Below, in pieces: positions 1 to 7,686 of a stretch of DNA of 19,625 bases. Position numbers and translations under genes: made by a program. Source of the DNA: Eudoraea sp. (GTDB lineage: Bacteria > Bacteroidota > Bacteroidia > Flavobacteriales > Flavobacteriaceae); contig JABDPH010000168.1 of NCBI GenBank assembly GCA_013042925.1, forward strand, positions 1 through 19,625. Direction: 5' to 3'. Under the pieces are notes generated by a model that made no database searches, had not been told where the DNA came from, and saw only the letters and a list, made by a program, of their open reading frames with translations. Position 1 is the stretch's first letter, and each line of letters opens with the position of its first letter.

Positions 1-523
1 TGTTACAATTTTGGATGTGAATATGAAGAGGCTTCGATATATAAATGATGTAATGCCCAGTCATGTAGTAACAGAGTTTTCTAATGAATTCAATATAAGA
101 AAGCATATAGAAACTCATGATCTCATAATTGGTGGAGTACTTCTAAAAGGCTCAAAGGCACCTAAACTTATTACGAGGGATATGTTAAGAGACATGCGCA
201 AAGGAACTGTAATTGTTGATGTTGCGGTAGATCAAGGCGGGTGTGTGGAGACAACAAGACCAACTACTCATGAAGACCCCATTTATATAATTAATGATGT
301 GGTGCATTATTCCGTAGCTAATATGCCCGGGGCGGTACCTCATACTTCTACCATGGCTCTTACAAATGTGACATTGCCTTACGTCCTTAAACTTGCAAAT
401 TTAGGTTGGGAAATGGCTTGTGAAGTAGATCTTTCTTTACAGAAAGGACTGAATATTGTACATGGGGAAGTAGTTTATAAGGAGATTTTGGAAGCTTTTA
501 AATGGGATGAGCTAACAGTGTAA
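1..523 (+). CDS. ald: Alanine dehydrogenase, C-terminal part (5' end outside window)
   Basis: The reading frame is open from base 2 (base 1 is the last base of a preceding codon), so this is the 3' part of a gene and the TTG at 11 is not its start. Alanine dehydrogenase catalyses NAD-dependent oxidative deamination of L-alanine to pyruvate and ammonia, or the reverse, in the cytosol. The visible part begins inside the Rossmann domain (a VTILDVN strand, whose acidic end would bind the NAD ribose). It then carries the family signatures: IIGGVLLKGSKAPKLIT, the VDVAVDQGGCVETTRPTTHE block with the catalytic Asp, and the SVANMPGAVPHTST block with the conserved Asn. The C-terminal helix region ends normally at TAA, followed by a strong terminator at 548-574, so the gene appears to close its transcript. 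The family call is secure from these motifs. Confidence 0.96.
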   Translation, partial: VTILDVNMKRLRYINDVMPSHVVTEFSNEFNIRKHIETHDLIIGGVLLKGSKAPKLITRDMLRDMRKGTVIVDVAVDQGGCVETTRPTTHEDPIYIINDVVHYSVANMPGAVPHTSTMALTNVTLPYVLKLANLGWEMACEVDLSLQKGLNIVHGEVVYKEILEAFKWDELTV

Positions 524-547
524 ATGTACTTTTTGTCAGTAAATATA

Positions 548-574
548 CCCCGGCTCAATATTGGCCGGGTTTTT
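548..574 (+). terminator. Rho-independent terminator after ald
   Basis: A 6-bp GC stem, CCCGGC (549-554) with GCCGGG (564-569), has a 9-nt loop and is followed at once by five T residues (570-574) and a further T-rich run. It lies 25 bases after the ald stop and well before the next start at 616, so it separates the two transcripts. Confidence 0.9.
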
Positions 575-615
575 GTTATTTAATATATACTTTTAAATTA
601 GCAAAAAACGAAATT

Positions 616-1320
616 ATGACAATGTATTATATATTACTTGGTGCTATTGCCCTGGTGAGCTGGCTGGTAAGCAACAAGTTGAAAAGGAAGTTTAACTATT
701 ATTCCAAAGTACATTTGCGCAATGGTATGAGCGGTGCGGAAATTGCGGAGCAAATGTTAAATGATCATGGCATAAGGGATGTTAAAGTAGTCTCTACACC
801 AGGAATGCTGACGGATCATTATAATCCAAAAACAAAGACTGTTAATCTAAGTGAAGGGGTTTATAACCAGCGAAATGCTGCTGCAGCTGCTGTTGCAGCC
901 CATGAATGCGGTCATGCAGTTCAGCATGCACAGGCTTATGAATGGCTTTCAATACGTTCTAAATTAGTTCCTGTAGTTAGTGTTACTTCAGGGATGTCTA
1001 CTTGGGTAGTCTTTGGAGGGCTTATACTGGCAGCTTCATCAGAGGGGCAAGGAGGACAATTCGGGTTTTATATAGCTGTGGCAGGACTGATCATGATGGG
1101 GTTTGCTACCTTATTTAGTTTTATTACACTTCCCGTTGAATATGATGCGAGCAACAGGGCGTTAGCATGGTTAAAAAGGAAGAATATTGTTTCACAGGAA
1201 GAATACAAGGGTTCTGAAGATTCCTTAAAATGGGCTGCACGAACATACGTTGTTGCTGCAATTGGCTCTCTGGCATCCTTGGTATACTGGGGATTTCAGG
1301 TATTCGGGGGAAGAGATTAG
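616..1320 (+). CDS. YugP-family zinc metallopeptidase, membrane-bound
   Basis: Predicted membrane-integrated zinc-dependent peptidase of the YugP family (234 aa, the usual length). A hydrophobic segment at residues 4-19 is followed by a basic stretch. The zincin motif HECGH lies at residues 96-100 (H96, E97, H100), preceded by an Ala-rich helix. Two further membrane segments (about 120-140 and 150-172) follow, and E175 in the LPVEYDAS block is the likely third zinc ligand, as the family has a conserved acidic residue there. The GMSGAEIAEQML and TPGMLTDHYNP blocks are also family hallmarks. The substrate is unknown. The ATG at 616 fits homologue N-termini; a second ATG at 622 is possible. A near-match promoter -7 box, TACTTTTA, is at 588-595. 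The gene stands alone, with the ald terminator upstream and the Lrp gene convergent 27 bases downstream. Confidence 0.9.
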   Translation: MTMYYILLGAIALVSWLVSNKLKRKFNYYSKVHLRNGMSGAEIAEQMLNDHGIRDVKVVSTPGMLTDHYNPKTKTVNLSEGVYNQRNAAAAAVAAHECGHAVQHAQAYEWLSIRSKLVPVVSVTSGMSTWVVFGGLILAASSEGQGGQFGFYIAVAGLIMMGFATLFSFITLPVEYDASNRALAWLKRKNIVSQEEYKGSEDSLKWAARTYVVAAIGSLASLVYWGFQVFGGRD

Positions 1321-1347
1321 TTTCGCAATACCAATCTTCCTGAGCTA

Positions 1348-1818
1348 CTAAATAGTAATTTGACGATCTATTTGTTGATCCAGTGATATAAAGGTCTCTG
1401 TTCTGGAAACACCCTCGATCTGCTGAATTTTTTTGTTTAACAAATGCATAAGATGTTCATTGTCTTTGCATAGAACTTTAACAAGGATAGACCAATTACC
1501 TGTAGTGTAATGACATTCCAGGACTTCAGGTATTTTTTCCAATTGCTTAACGGCTACAAGGTTACTCATTGCCTTATCCAGAAAAATACCAATATATGCC
1601 ATGGTAGTATAGCCCAAAACTTTTGGGTTTACAATAAATTTAGATCCGGCTATTAGACCAGACTTTTCCAGTTTTCGCAATCTTTGGTGAATTGCAGCTC
1701 CGGAGATTCCAATATTTCTGGCAATTTCCAATATTGGCTTTCTAGCATCTTGCATAAGGAATCTTAGGATTTTTTTATCAATCCCATCAATTTTTATATT
1801 TTCATTACCTGGCTTCAT
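1348..1818 (-). CDS. Lrp/AsnC family transcriptional regulator
   Basis: A 156-aa Lrp/AsnC regulator of normal length. Residues about 10-60 form the winged helix-turn-helix (IDKKILRFLMQDARKP, then ARNIGISGAAIHQRLRKLE as the recognition unit). Residues about 72-148 form the RAM/Lrp effector domain (AYIGIFLD..., ECHYTTGNWSILVKV, GVSRTETFISL), which in this family oligomerises and binds amino acids. It should act on DNA in the cytosol, tuning amino-acid catabolic or biosynthetic genes. It lies 49 bases downstream of the saccharopine dehydrogenase gene on the same strand, and Lrp-type genes often control a neighbour, so that gene is an inferred target; alanine dehydrogenase nearby is a second candidate. 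Its own -7 box (TAATTTTG on the minus strand) suggests it can also be transcribed separately. Confidence 0.94.
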   Translation of the reverse strand: MKPGNENIKIDGIDKKILRFLMQDARKPILEIARNIGISGAAIHQRLRKLEKSGLIAGSKFIVNPKVLGYTTMAYIGIFLDKAMSNLVAVKQLEKIPEVLECHYTTGNWSILVKVLCKDNEHLMHLLNKKIQQIEGVSRTETFISLDQQIDRQITI

Positions 1819-1849
1819 GAACTGGCTTTCATTTAATATCTAAAGATAC

Positions 1850-1857
1850 CAAAATTA
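1850..1857 (-). promoter_or_regulatory. Putative Bacteroidota -7 promoter box for the Lrp gene
   Basis: On the minus strand the sequence is TAATTTTG, an exact match to the TAnnTTTG -7 consensus of the Bacteroidota primary sigma factor, 31 bases before the Lrp ATG and inside the short gap after the saccharopine dehydrogenase stop. No convincing TTG -33 element is seen at 17-23 bases upstream, so the call rests on one box. Confidence 0.4.
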
Positions 1858-1867
1858 GTTTCAAATA

Positions 1868-3241
1868 TTAACCCGCCACAGAATCAGGATTATACCCTAA
1901 ATAGGGTTTTTTATACTCTTTAAAAACTACTCCATGCGTTGCCAGCTCTTTTAAGATAGGTTCATAAACTTCTTTCAAAATAGGAATTTGTACACCCGGA
2001 GTTGTAATTTTTTTATTTAGTATTAGTAAGGTGGCAATGGCCACAGGTAAACCAACAGTTTTGGCCATTGCTGTATGTGTGTGGTTTTCACCAATTACTA
2101 CCATATTGGCATCAAGCTGTTGTTTTTTGCCCTCTAATTCATATCCGAATTTGTGATACATTACGATCATATCTTTATCGTCATATGCCATGGTCCAACT
2201 GTCTTCCAAAATTTTTTGGAGCATCTTGGCCGGAGTAGCATTTTTTATATGAATAGTTTTATTTGAATCGAAAAGATTTAATTCCAGCAGTTTTTCCCAC
2301 ATAATATCATCCTGATCTATTTTAAGATAATGCCTTAGTTTGAGTTCAACTGAGTCGGTTGGTGAATAGGGTAAAAAAAGATTAGTAAATTCCCTGTAGG
2401 ACATTCCATCAGAATTTTCTATAGTATAACTATCATCTGTCATGCCCAGTTGAACGAACATATTCCAGGCTTTAGAGAAACCAACACGCCTCATTGTACC
2501 TCTGAAGAGTGTAAGTGCATTCTCTAAGCCATATGCTTCCCTGTATTTCAAGGAATCTCTGTTAGCATATGCTTCAAAGGTCCCGTAACCTTCTATCTTC
2601 ATGAATTCGGTTCGCCTGAATAGTTTATGATAAGGAATATATTTGTATGTGCCCTCCTGTATGAATTTGGCGGCTCCCCCTTGTCCGGCAATAACAACAT
2701 TTCGGGGATTCCATGTAAATTTATAATTCCATAGATTAGTGTCACTTTCCGGTGCAACCAGGCCGCCTGTAAATGATTCAAACAATAACATTTTACCTCC
2801 CTTGTCCCTTATTCTATTTATAAGTTGCATGGCGCTCATATGATCTATACCTGGATCTAAACCTATTTCGTTCATAAATACCAAGCCATTTTTTTTAGCA
2901 GAAGCATCTAAGACTTTAATTTCTTCACTAATATAAGAGGCTGTAACCAAATGTTTTTTTAATTGAATACAGTCTTCAGCAACCTTCATATGAAAGCGTG
3001 CCGGGAGCATTGAAATTACAATGTCCGAGTTTTTAATGGCCGTCTTTCTTTCATCATCCTGAAAAATATCCAACTTAATAACTTCACATGAGGGATGGGT
3101 TTTTATTTCATCAGAAACTATCTTGGGGTTCAGATCCCCAATAGTTAAATGCAGATTTTCTGAATCTGCTTTTTCCAAAAAGTAGTCTAACAAATAGGAG
3201 GTTGATTTGCCCGCCCCAATGACCAGTATTTTTCGTAACAT
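1868..3241 (-). CDS. Saccharopine dehydrogenase family protein
   Basis: A 457-aa NAD(P)-dependent dehydrogenase of the saccharopine dehydrogenase family. The N-terminal Rossmann fold opens with VIGAGKSTSYLLDYF (glycines at 9 and 11), has an acidic residue after strand two (IGDLN) and a conserved ISMLPARFH block near 76-84. The EIGLDPGIDHMSA motif at about 125-136 is the signature of the glutamate-forming (Lys9-like) branch. A long C-terminal catalytic/dimerisation domain follows. In that branch the enzyme interconverts saccharopine with glutamate and 2-aminoadipate semialdehyde, in lysine catabolism here if the assignment holds. No lysine-ketoglutarate reductase partner is in view, so the substrate is inferred; related enzymes act on other opine-like compounds. 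The Lrp gene follows 49 bases downstream. The start ATG lies directly before the Rossmann strand and is well placed. Confidence 0.88.
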   Translation of the reverse strand: MLRKILVIGAGKSTSYLLDYFLEKADSENLHLTIGDLNPKIVSDEIKTHPSCEVIKLDIFQDDERKTAIKNSDIVISMLPARFHMKVAEDCIQLKKHLVTASYISEEIKVLDASAKKNGLVFMNEIGLDPGIDHMSAMQLINRIRDKGGKMLLFESFTGGLVAPESDTNLWNYKFTWNPRNVVIAGQGGAAKFIQEGTYKYIPYHKLFRRTEFMKIEGYGTFEAYANRDSLKYREAYGLENALTLFRGTMRRVGFSKAWNMFVQLGMTDDSYTIENSDGMSYREFTNLFLPYSPTDSVELKLRHYLKIDQDDIMWEKLLELNLFDSNKTIHIKNATPAKMLQKILEDSWTMAYDDKDMIVMYHKFGYELEGKKQQLDANMVVIGENHTHTAMAKTVGLPVAIATLLILNKKITTPGVQIPILKEVYEPILKELATHGVVFKEYKKPYLGYNPDSVAG

Positions 3242-3265
3242 GTAATTTGTTTTCTAATTGAAGTA

Positions 3266-3299
3266 TTGTGAGGACTAAGGTATCAAATTGTTACATTTG
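3266..3299 (+). promoter_or_regulatory. Putative Bacteroidota promoter of the DUF423 gene
   Basis: TTG at 3266-3268 and TACATTTG at 3292-3299 match the -33 (TTG) and -7 (TAnnTTTG) elements of the Bacteroidota primary sigma factor with a 23-base spacer, at the long end of the accepted 17-23 range. The start codon is 23 bases past the -7 box. Confidence 0.5.
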
Positions 3300-3322
3300 T
3301 AAAAAATATGGTTATTTAAGTT

Positions 3323-3709
3323 ATGAACAAAACAATTTTCTGTACTGGGGTTTTCTTTGCGGCACTGGCTGTAATACTGGGTGCCTTTGGGGCTCATGGT
3401 CTGGAGAAACTAGTATCTGCAAGTGCGCAGGATACTTTTAAGACAGGCGTAACTTATCAAATGTATCACGCCTTACTATTACTCGTTGTTGGAAGTGTGA
3501 AAAGTATTCCTGAAGAACAGAAGAAACTGGTTTATTATTTCATTGTTGCGGGAATTGTTTTTTTCTCATTTTCAATTTATATGTTAGCCACAAATGACCT
3601 TACCGGATTTGATTTTAGGACAATTGGCATTATCACGCCAATTGGGGGGCTTCTTTTAATTATTGGTTGGTTGCTGTTGGGATATCGGGCATATAGAAAT
3701 TTCAAGTGA
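3323..3709 (+). CDS. DUF423 family small membrane protein
   Basis: A 128-aa integral membrane protein of the DUF423 (YgdD/TMEM256-like) family. It shows the family's N-terminal pattern: a first helix with AALAVILGAFGAHGLEK (about residues 13-29), a polar loop ending in the TGVTYQMYHALLLLV block (about 41-55), then two more hydrophobic helices at about 72-88 and 100-120. The GAFGAHGL and YQMYHAL motifs make the family call firm. Its biochemical role is unknown, and nothing in the context assigns one: it is a single gene with its own promoter, convergent with the hemD operon. Length is normal for the family. Confidence 0.9.
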   Translation: MNKTIFCTGVFFAALAVILGAFGAHGLEKLVSASAQDTFKTGVTYQMYHALLLLVVGSVKSIPEEQKKLVYYFIVAGIVFFSFSIYMLATNDLTGFDFRTIGIITPIGGLLLIIGWLLLGYRAYRNFK

Positions 3710-3754
3710 TCAACTAACAAGCAATTAATCGTTGATTCAGAACCGAGTAAGTTT

Positions 3755-4501
3755 TTATTTTTTATTGACGCTGGTAATATACTTCTGTAAAGCCATCGTC
3801 ATGGACGGAGTTTCCGGGGTCGGAGCTTTTATGTCAATCCGAAGGCCTGCATCAGTTGCCGCGACAACAGTAGAATTCCCAAAGACCGCAATTCTTGTAT
3901 CTTTTTGCTCAAAGTCAGGAAAATTTTTAAGCAATGATTCTATTCCCGATGGGCTAAAAAACACCAGAACATCGTAATATACATTTCTTAGATCTGATAG
4001 ATCACTTATAACCGTTTTATAGAAAATGCCACGATCCCAATTAATTTCCAATTCATTTAAAGATTTAGGGATACTGGGTTTTAATACATCTGAAGAAGGC
4101 AGTAAAAAGGATTCCTCCTTATATTTCTTAAACAAGTGAAATAATTCACTAAAATTTCTTTTGCCCACATAAATTTTTCGTTTCCTGTAGACAACATATT
4201 TCTGAAGATAGTACGCCACTGCCTCAGATTGGCAGAAGTATTTCATGGTATCTGGTACCTTAAAGCGCATTTCTTCAGCTATTCTAAAAAAATGATCTAC
4301 TGAATTTCTGCTTGTTAGGATTATTGCCGTATAATCTTTAAGATCAATCTTTTGCTGTCTTACGTTTTTGGCATCTACCCCTTCAACATGTATAAATGGC
4401 CTAAAGTCTACCTTTACTTTCTCCTTTTCAATTAGCCTTAGGTATGGAGAATTTTCCATTTTTGGTTCTGGCTGTGACACCAAAATCGTTTTTATCTTCA
4501 T
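3755..4501 (-). CDS. hemD: Uroporphyrinogen-III synthase
   Basis: Cytosolic enzyme of tetrapyrrole synthesis that closes hydroxymethylbilane with inversion of ring D to give uroporphyrinogen III. The protein is 248 aa from the chosen start, close to the family's usual length. It shows the two-lobe HemD pattern: ILVSQPEP at the N-terminus, YTAIILTSRNSVDHFF in lobe one, then a VLVFFSPSGIESLL block, RIAVFGNSTVVAATDAGLR and a PTPETPSMTMALQKYI tail in lobe two. HemD is poorly conserved, so the call rests on these blocks rather than on catalytic residues. An in-frame ATG 60 bases upstream is open, but that extension would overlap the DUF4271 gene and is unlike HemD N-termini. The start at 4501 gives an ATGA overlap with the DUF4271 stop, implying translational coupling. 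No other heme gene is in view. Confidence 0.88.
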   Translation of the reverse strand: MKIKTILVSQPEPKMENSPYLRLIEKEKVKVDFRPFIHVEGVDAKNVRQQKIDLKDYTAIILTSRNSVDHFFRIAEEMRFKVPDTMKYFCQSEAVAYYLQKYVVYRKRKIYVGKRNFSELFHLFKKYKEESFLLPSSDVLKPSIPKSLNELEINWDRGIFYKTVISDLSDLRNVYYDVLVFFSPSGIESLLKNFPDFEQKDTRIAVFGNSTVVAATDAGLRIDIKAPTPETPSMTMALQKYITSVNKK

Positions 4502-5163
4502 ATACCTTGGTCTTTTAGATAATTCGCAATGATTACAAAGGGTGCAATTTCGAGAGCGCAAAGGTACAAAATAAAATAGAAAAAGTAGCTTGAGATTATT
4601 TTTTGATAGTTTTTTATAATCGTTATCCAGCCAATAACATTAACAACCACGATAAGAAAAATACTGGCAAATACAACAATTTTAGAATCATTCAATACAT
4701 AAGTGAGGATAATATTGGCTGCTAACATTATGATACTACTGAAGTTAAGGTAGGAAAGCTTCTTAAAAATGAATTCGGATATTATCTTATTATTGTTAAA
4801 GACAAAACCACTCCCGATTTGAAGAAAAATTTTTCCAAATAAAAATATCAACAGAAATCCCAGAATAATTAAAAAAACCATTGGATAAGGGTCATTTTCT
4901 GAATTAGACAAAATATTTGAGGCCAAATAGATAAAAAGTGAAAAATTTAGAAGCTGGAATATTGTAAAAAAGATATTGAACCAATTTATCAGTTTATCCT
5001 TTTTATTGTACATAAATATGTACTTGTTATTAAAAGGCAGTATCATGAAATTCAAAAATCTATTATAAAATAGATTCTTCGCAATAACTATACATAGAAC
5101 GCTGGAAAAGATAATGACCGTTATCCAATCTATATTATTTATTACTCTTTCAACTGGTTCCAT
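4498..5163 (-). CDS. DUF4271 domain membrane protein
   Basis: A 221-aa, very hydrophobic protein with about six or seven predicted membrane helices: about residues 13-30, 62-82, 93-112, 138-153, 161-180 and 190-213. It fits the DUF4271 family known from Bacteroidota; I base this on topology, length and position directly before hemD, an arrangement I recall as common in Flavobacteriia. The function is unknown. Its ATG overlaps the stop of the GT39 gene by one base (TAATG) and its stop overlaps the hemD start (ATGA), so the three are probably translated in a coupled way. Asn and Ile are abundant and the coding sequence is noticeably AT-rich, usual for membrane proteins in this genome. No catalytic motif is visible. 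Confidence 0.78.
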   Translation of the reverse strand: MEPVERVINNIDWITVIIFSSVLCIVIAKNLFYNRFLNFMILPFNNKYIFMYNKKDKLINWFNIFFTIFQLLNFSLFIYLASNILSNSENDPYPMVFLIILGFLLIFLFGKIFLQIGSGFVFNNNKIISEFIFKKLSYLNFSSIIMLAANIILTYVLNDSKIVVFASIFLIVVVNVIGWITIIKNYQKIISSYFFYFILYLCALEIAPFVIIANYLKDQGI

Positions 5164-6827
5164 TATGGCAATTTAACGTTTTCCCCGTTTATACCCCAAT
5201 AAAGTCCGTTTTCAGAAATACTTATTTTAAAAAAGTACGCGTCATTGATTTTTGGTTCTGGCATTAAAATTTTAAAGCTGGTGGTATCTTTAGATTTGAG
5301 TAAGCGAATTCCTTCTTGCAATGGACTGGCGTGAGATTTTTTTACCTCTCTGAAGTTTTTGTATTTGTTAAGGAATACCACCCCAAATTCTAATTTTGAT
5401 ATTTCTATATCCATTTCATATGGATTGTATATTCTAAAGTTTACATATTTGTTTTCCACTAATTCAACAGGCTCGTGAATAATGGTTCTCAACTTTCTAT
5501 AAGATTCAAAATTGTCTATATAGATACCATAATGTTTATCCCCTTTTGCATCGTAATAAGAGATGTCACCTTCATCCATAAATTTGGAAAAATAAACTAT
5601 CTTCTGACCTTGAACGAGGTTTTCAGAGTTGTCTATAGTAAACTGATTTTGCCTGTACGTTATATTATTGAGTGAATAGGAGGTATTACCTGAATAGAAA
5701 GAATACATTGGTGCCTCGGTGTAGGAATTTTCAAATATTACAGGAATTGATCCCACTTGCGAACTAATATTGTTTACCCAATCTTTATTTCCGTGTGATT
5801 CGTAAACAATGGGAAATAGGGGGGGATAAATTAAACCTATTCTAAGGAACAATAATATTACAATGTTTGTTATTCCGAGGATGTGGACCCATTTTCGGGT
5901 AATCTTATCATCGAGCATTTTATTGTATACCACTACAATCATGGGGATACAAATAACAATTAACCATTGCGTTTGTATACGTCTGTTAAAACTGGAAATG
6001 AAAAAGAATGCAATTATTCCATAGATTAAAAACAGGACAGCCTTGTTGAATTTGTCAGTTGTTTTTGTTTTTAACAAAGCTCTGTATATCCATGGAAATG
6101 TTAATCCGAATATCACAATAAGGTTAATAAAGAAGGCTACTGTAAAATCTCCAAATTCGTAAGCCCTGTTTGGCCTTTCAAACAAATGGTACTTTATAGT
6201 AACAAATTCATTATTGAATAACCATAGAAAATGGGGAGTATAACAAATCAATGAAATTAGTACAGAAAGCCAGGCATATTTGTTAAAGACAAGGCGAAGA
6301 TTAGATAGCAATACAAAGAATATAACCAGGAATGCATGGTACTTACTGTACATTAAAGCAGCCATTACAAGTCCCAAAATAAGGGATAATTCAACGGAAG
6401 GCGACTTCAAAAATTTCTTATATATTAATAAAAACAATGCAGTGAAGAAAAGTAATGGGGTATCTGGAAGTGTTAGAAATCCATAAGCATGCACAAGGGT
6501 CATGGAGAAGACCAATACAAAATATTGGAGTACGTATTTATTCTTGGTTTGATTATCAAACAGAAACCAAAGAATTAAATAAGTGCCGGCAGAAAGCACA
6601 GTGCTTATAAATCTAACCCCTAGCTCTCCTCCAAAAAAAAGACTGCTTATCTTTACAATCAGAGCAACCATTGGCGGATGATCAAAGTATCCCCATGCCA
6701 TATTTTGTGCATAATACCAATAGTATGCTTCGTCAAATATCAGCTCAGTAAAATGAGCTTGTAATATATTTAGTATAAAAATTAATGCTAATAAATAAAG
6801 AAAAATTCTGGGTAGTTTAAGTCTCAT
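5163..6827 (-). CDS. GT39-family (ArnT/PMT-like) polyprenyl-phosphate-sugar transferase
   Basis: A 554-aa integral membrane glycosyltransferase of the GT39/PMT_2 type. The first periplasmic loop carries the signature FDEAYYW (31-37, with the Asp-Glu pair that is catalytic in this fold) and FDHPPM (48-53). About eleven hydrophobic segments follow to about residue 340, then a roughly 200-residue hydrophilic, beta-rich C-terminal part likely to lie outside the cytoplasmic membrane. Such enzymes take a sugar from a polyprenyl phosphate and place it on protein, lipid A or another envelope acceptor. The divergent gene at 6961 encodes a polyprenyl-phosphate mannose synthase that could supply the donor. 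The acceptor cannot be read from sequence. It is the first gene of the GT39-DUF4271-hemD operon. Confidence 0.88.
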   Translation of the reverse strand: MRLKLPRIFLYLLALIFILNILQAHFTELIFDEAYYWYYAQNMAWGYFDHPPMVALIVKISSLFFGGELGVRFISTVLSAGTYLILWFLFDNQTKNKYVLQYFVLVFSMTLVHAYGFLTLPDTPLLFFTALFLLIYKKFLKSPSVELSLILGLVMAALMYSKYHAFLVIFFVLLSNLRLVFNKYAWLSVLISLICYTPHFLWLFNNEFVTIKYHLFERPNRAYEFGDFTVAFFINLIVIFGLTFPWIYRALLKTKTTDKFNKAVLFLIYGIIAFFFISSFNRRIQTQWLIVICIPMIVVVYNKMLDDKITRKWVHILGITNIVILLFLRIGLIYPPLFPIVYESHGNKDWVNNISSQVGSIPVIFENSYTEAPMYSFYSGNTSYSLNNITYRQNQFTIDNSENLVQGQKIVYFSKFMDEGDISYYDAKGDKHYGIYIDNFESYRKLRTIIHEPVELVENKYVNFRIYNPYEMDIEISKLEFGVVFLNKYKNFREVKKSHASPLQEGIRLLKSKDTTSFKILMPEPKINDAYFFKISISENGLYWGINGENVKLP

Positions 6828-6846
6828 ACCGGTTGCCGATTCGTTT

Positions 6847-6854
6847 CAAAATTA
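6847..6854 (-). promoter_or_regulatory. Putative -7 promoter box of the GT39-DUF4271-hemD operon
   Basis: The minus strand reads TAATTTTG, matching TAnnTTTG, 19 bases before the GT39 ATG. No clear TTG at -33. It sits back to back with the opposite-strand box at 6933-6940. Confidence 0.4.
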
Positions 6855-6932
6855 CAAATAATAGCACTAATTAATTCCCTTAAAGAAACGATAAAATGGC
6901 TTTCGTATTTTCTGCCAGACCTTTTAAAGTAG

Positions 6933-6940
6933 TATTTTTG
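6933..6940 (+). promoter_or_regulatory. Putative -7 promoter box of the Dpm1-like/pyrC/DUF4296 operon
   Basis: TATTTTTG matches TAnnTTTG and ends 20 bases before the ATG at 6961. A TTG -33 element is not evident. The 133-base gap between the divergent operons would hold both promoters. Confidence 0.45.
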
Positions 6941-6960
6941 TTAAAATAGCCAAAAACCAA

Positions 6961-7683
6961 ATGTCAGATAGCCTAGTAATAATTCCAACGTTTAATGAAA
7001 TTGAAAATATTGAGGCTATCATAGATGAGGTTTTTCATCTTAAGAAGGATTTTGATATCCTAATAGTAGATGATAATTCTCCGGATGGCACTGCCACCAA
7101 GGTCATTGAATTGCAAGAGAAATACCCCGAGCGATTATTTCTGGAAGTAAGAAAAGAGAAATCTGGTTTAGGAACAGCCTATATTCATGGATTTAAATGG
7201 GCATTGGCAAGAAAATACGAATACATTTTTGAAATGGATGCCGATTTTTCACACAGACCTTCTGACCTTCAAAGATTATACAGAGCTTGTATGAACGGTG
7301 CAGATTTGGCAATTGGATCTCGCTACAAGAAGGGTGTAAATGTGGTTAATTGGCCACTTTATAGAGTTTTGTTGTCCTATGGAGCTTCTTTTTATGTAAA
7401 ATTAATTACCGGAATGAGAATTCATGACCCTACAGCAGGCTTTGTCTGCTATAAGAGGAACGTTTTAGAAGCTATCAACCTGGATACTGTAAAATTTGTC
7501 GGATATGCTTTTCAAATTGAAATGAAATTTAGGGCGTACCTGAAAAAATTTAAAATTGAAGAGGTCTCCATCATATTTACAGATCGGGAAAAAGGAAAAT
7601 CCAAGATGAGTACTTCAATTATCTGGGAAGCCATATTTGGAGTAATTAATATGAAATTTAGAAGTTTATTTACTAAAGTTTAA
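6961..7683 (+). CDS. Polyprenol monophosphomannose synthase (Dpm1-like GT2)
   Basis: A 240-aa GT-A fold glycosyltransferase of family 2, closest in motif content to dolichyl/polyprenyl-phosphate mannose synthases, which transfer mannose from GDP-mannose to a polyprenyl phosphate at the cytoplasmic face of the membrane. Visible motifs: VIIPTFNEIENI (7-18), the nucleotide-binding VDDNSPDGT (36-44), the metal-binding EMDADFSHRP (91-100), AIGSRY (117-122), the DPTAGF block (136-141) and the basic REKGKSKMS (209-217). There is no C-terminal membrane segment, so this is the soluble, single-domain Dpm1-type form. Mannose is inferred; glucose or another sugar is possible. It heads an operon with dihydroorotase 3 bases downstream and is divergent from the GT39 gene that would use its product. 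Confidence 0.9.
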   Translation: MSDSLVIIPTFNEIENIEAIIDEVFHLKKDFDILIVDDNSPDGTATKVIELQEKYPERLFLEVRKEKSGLGTAYIHGFKWALARKYEYIFEMDADFSHRPSDLQRLYRACMNGADLAIGSRYKKGVNVVNWPLYRVLLSYGASFYVKLITGMRIHDPTAGFVCYKRNVLEAINLDTVKFVGYAFQIEMKFRAYLKKFKIEEVSIIFTDREKGKSKMSTSIIWEAIFGVINMKFRSLFTKV

Positions 7684-7686
7684 GTT

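Noticed and set aside
3709..3736. Inverted repeat ATCAAC...GTTGAT between the DUF423 and hemD stops, considered as a bidirectional terminator
   Set aside because: Six AT-rich pairs with a 16-base loop and no following T run on the plus strand give little stability.
4502..4561. In-frame N-terminal extension of hemD with cysteines (NCTLCNHCELS)
   Set aside because: It looks like a metal-binding CxxCxxC stretch but lies wholly inside the DUF4271 coding region in another frame. HemD proteins start at the MKIKTILVSQ strand, and the ATGA overlap supports 4501.
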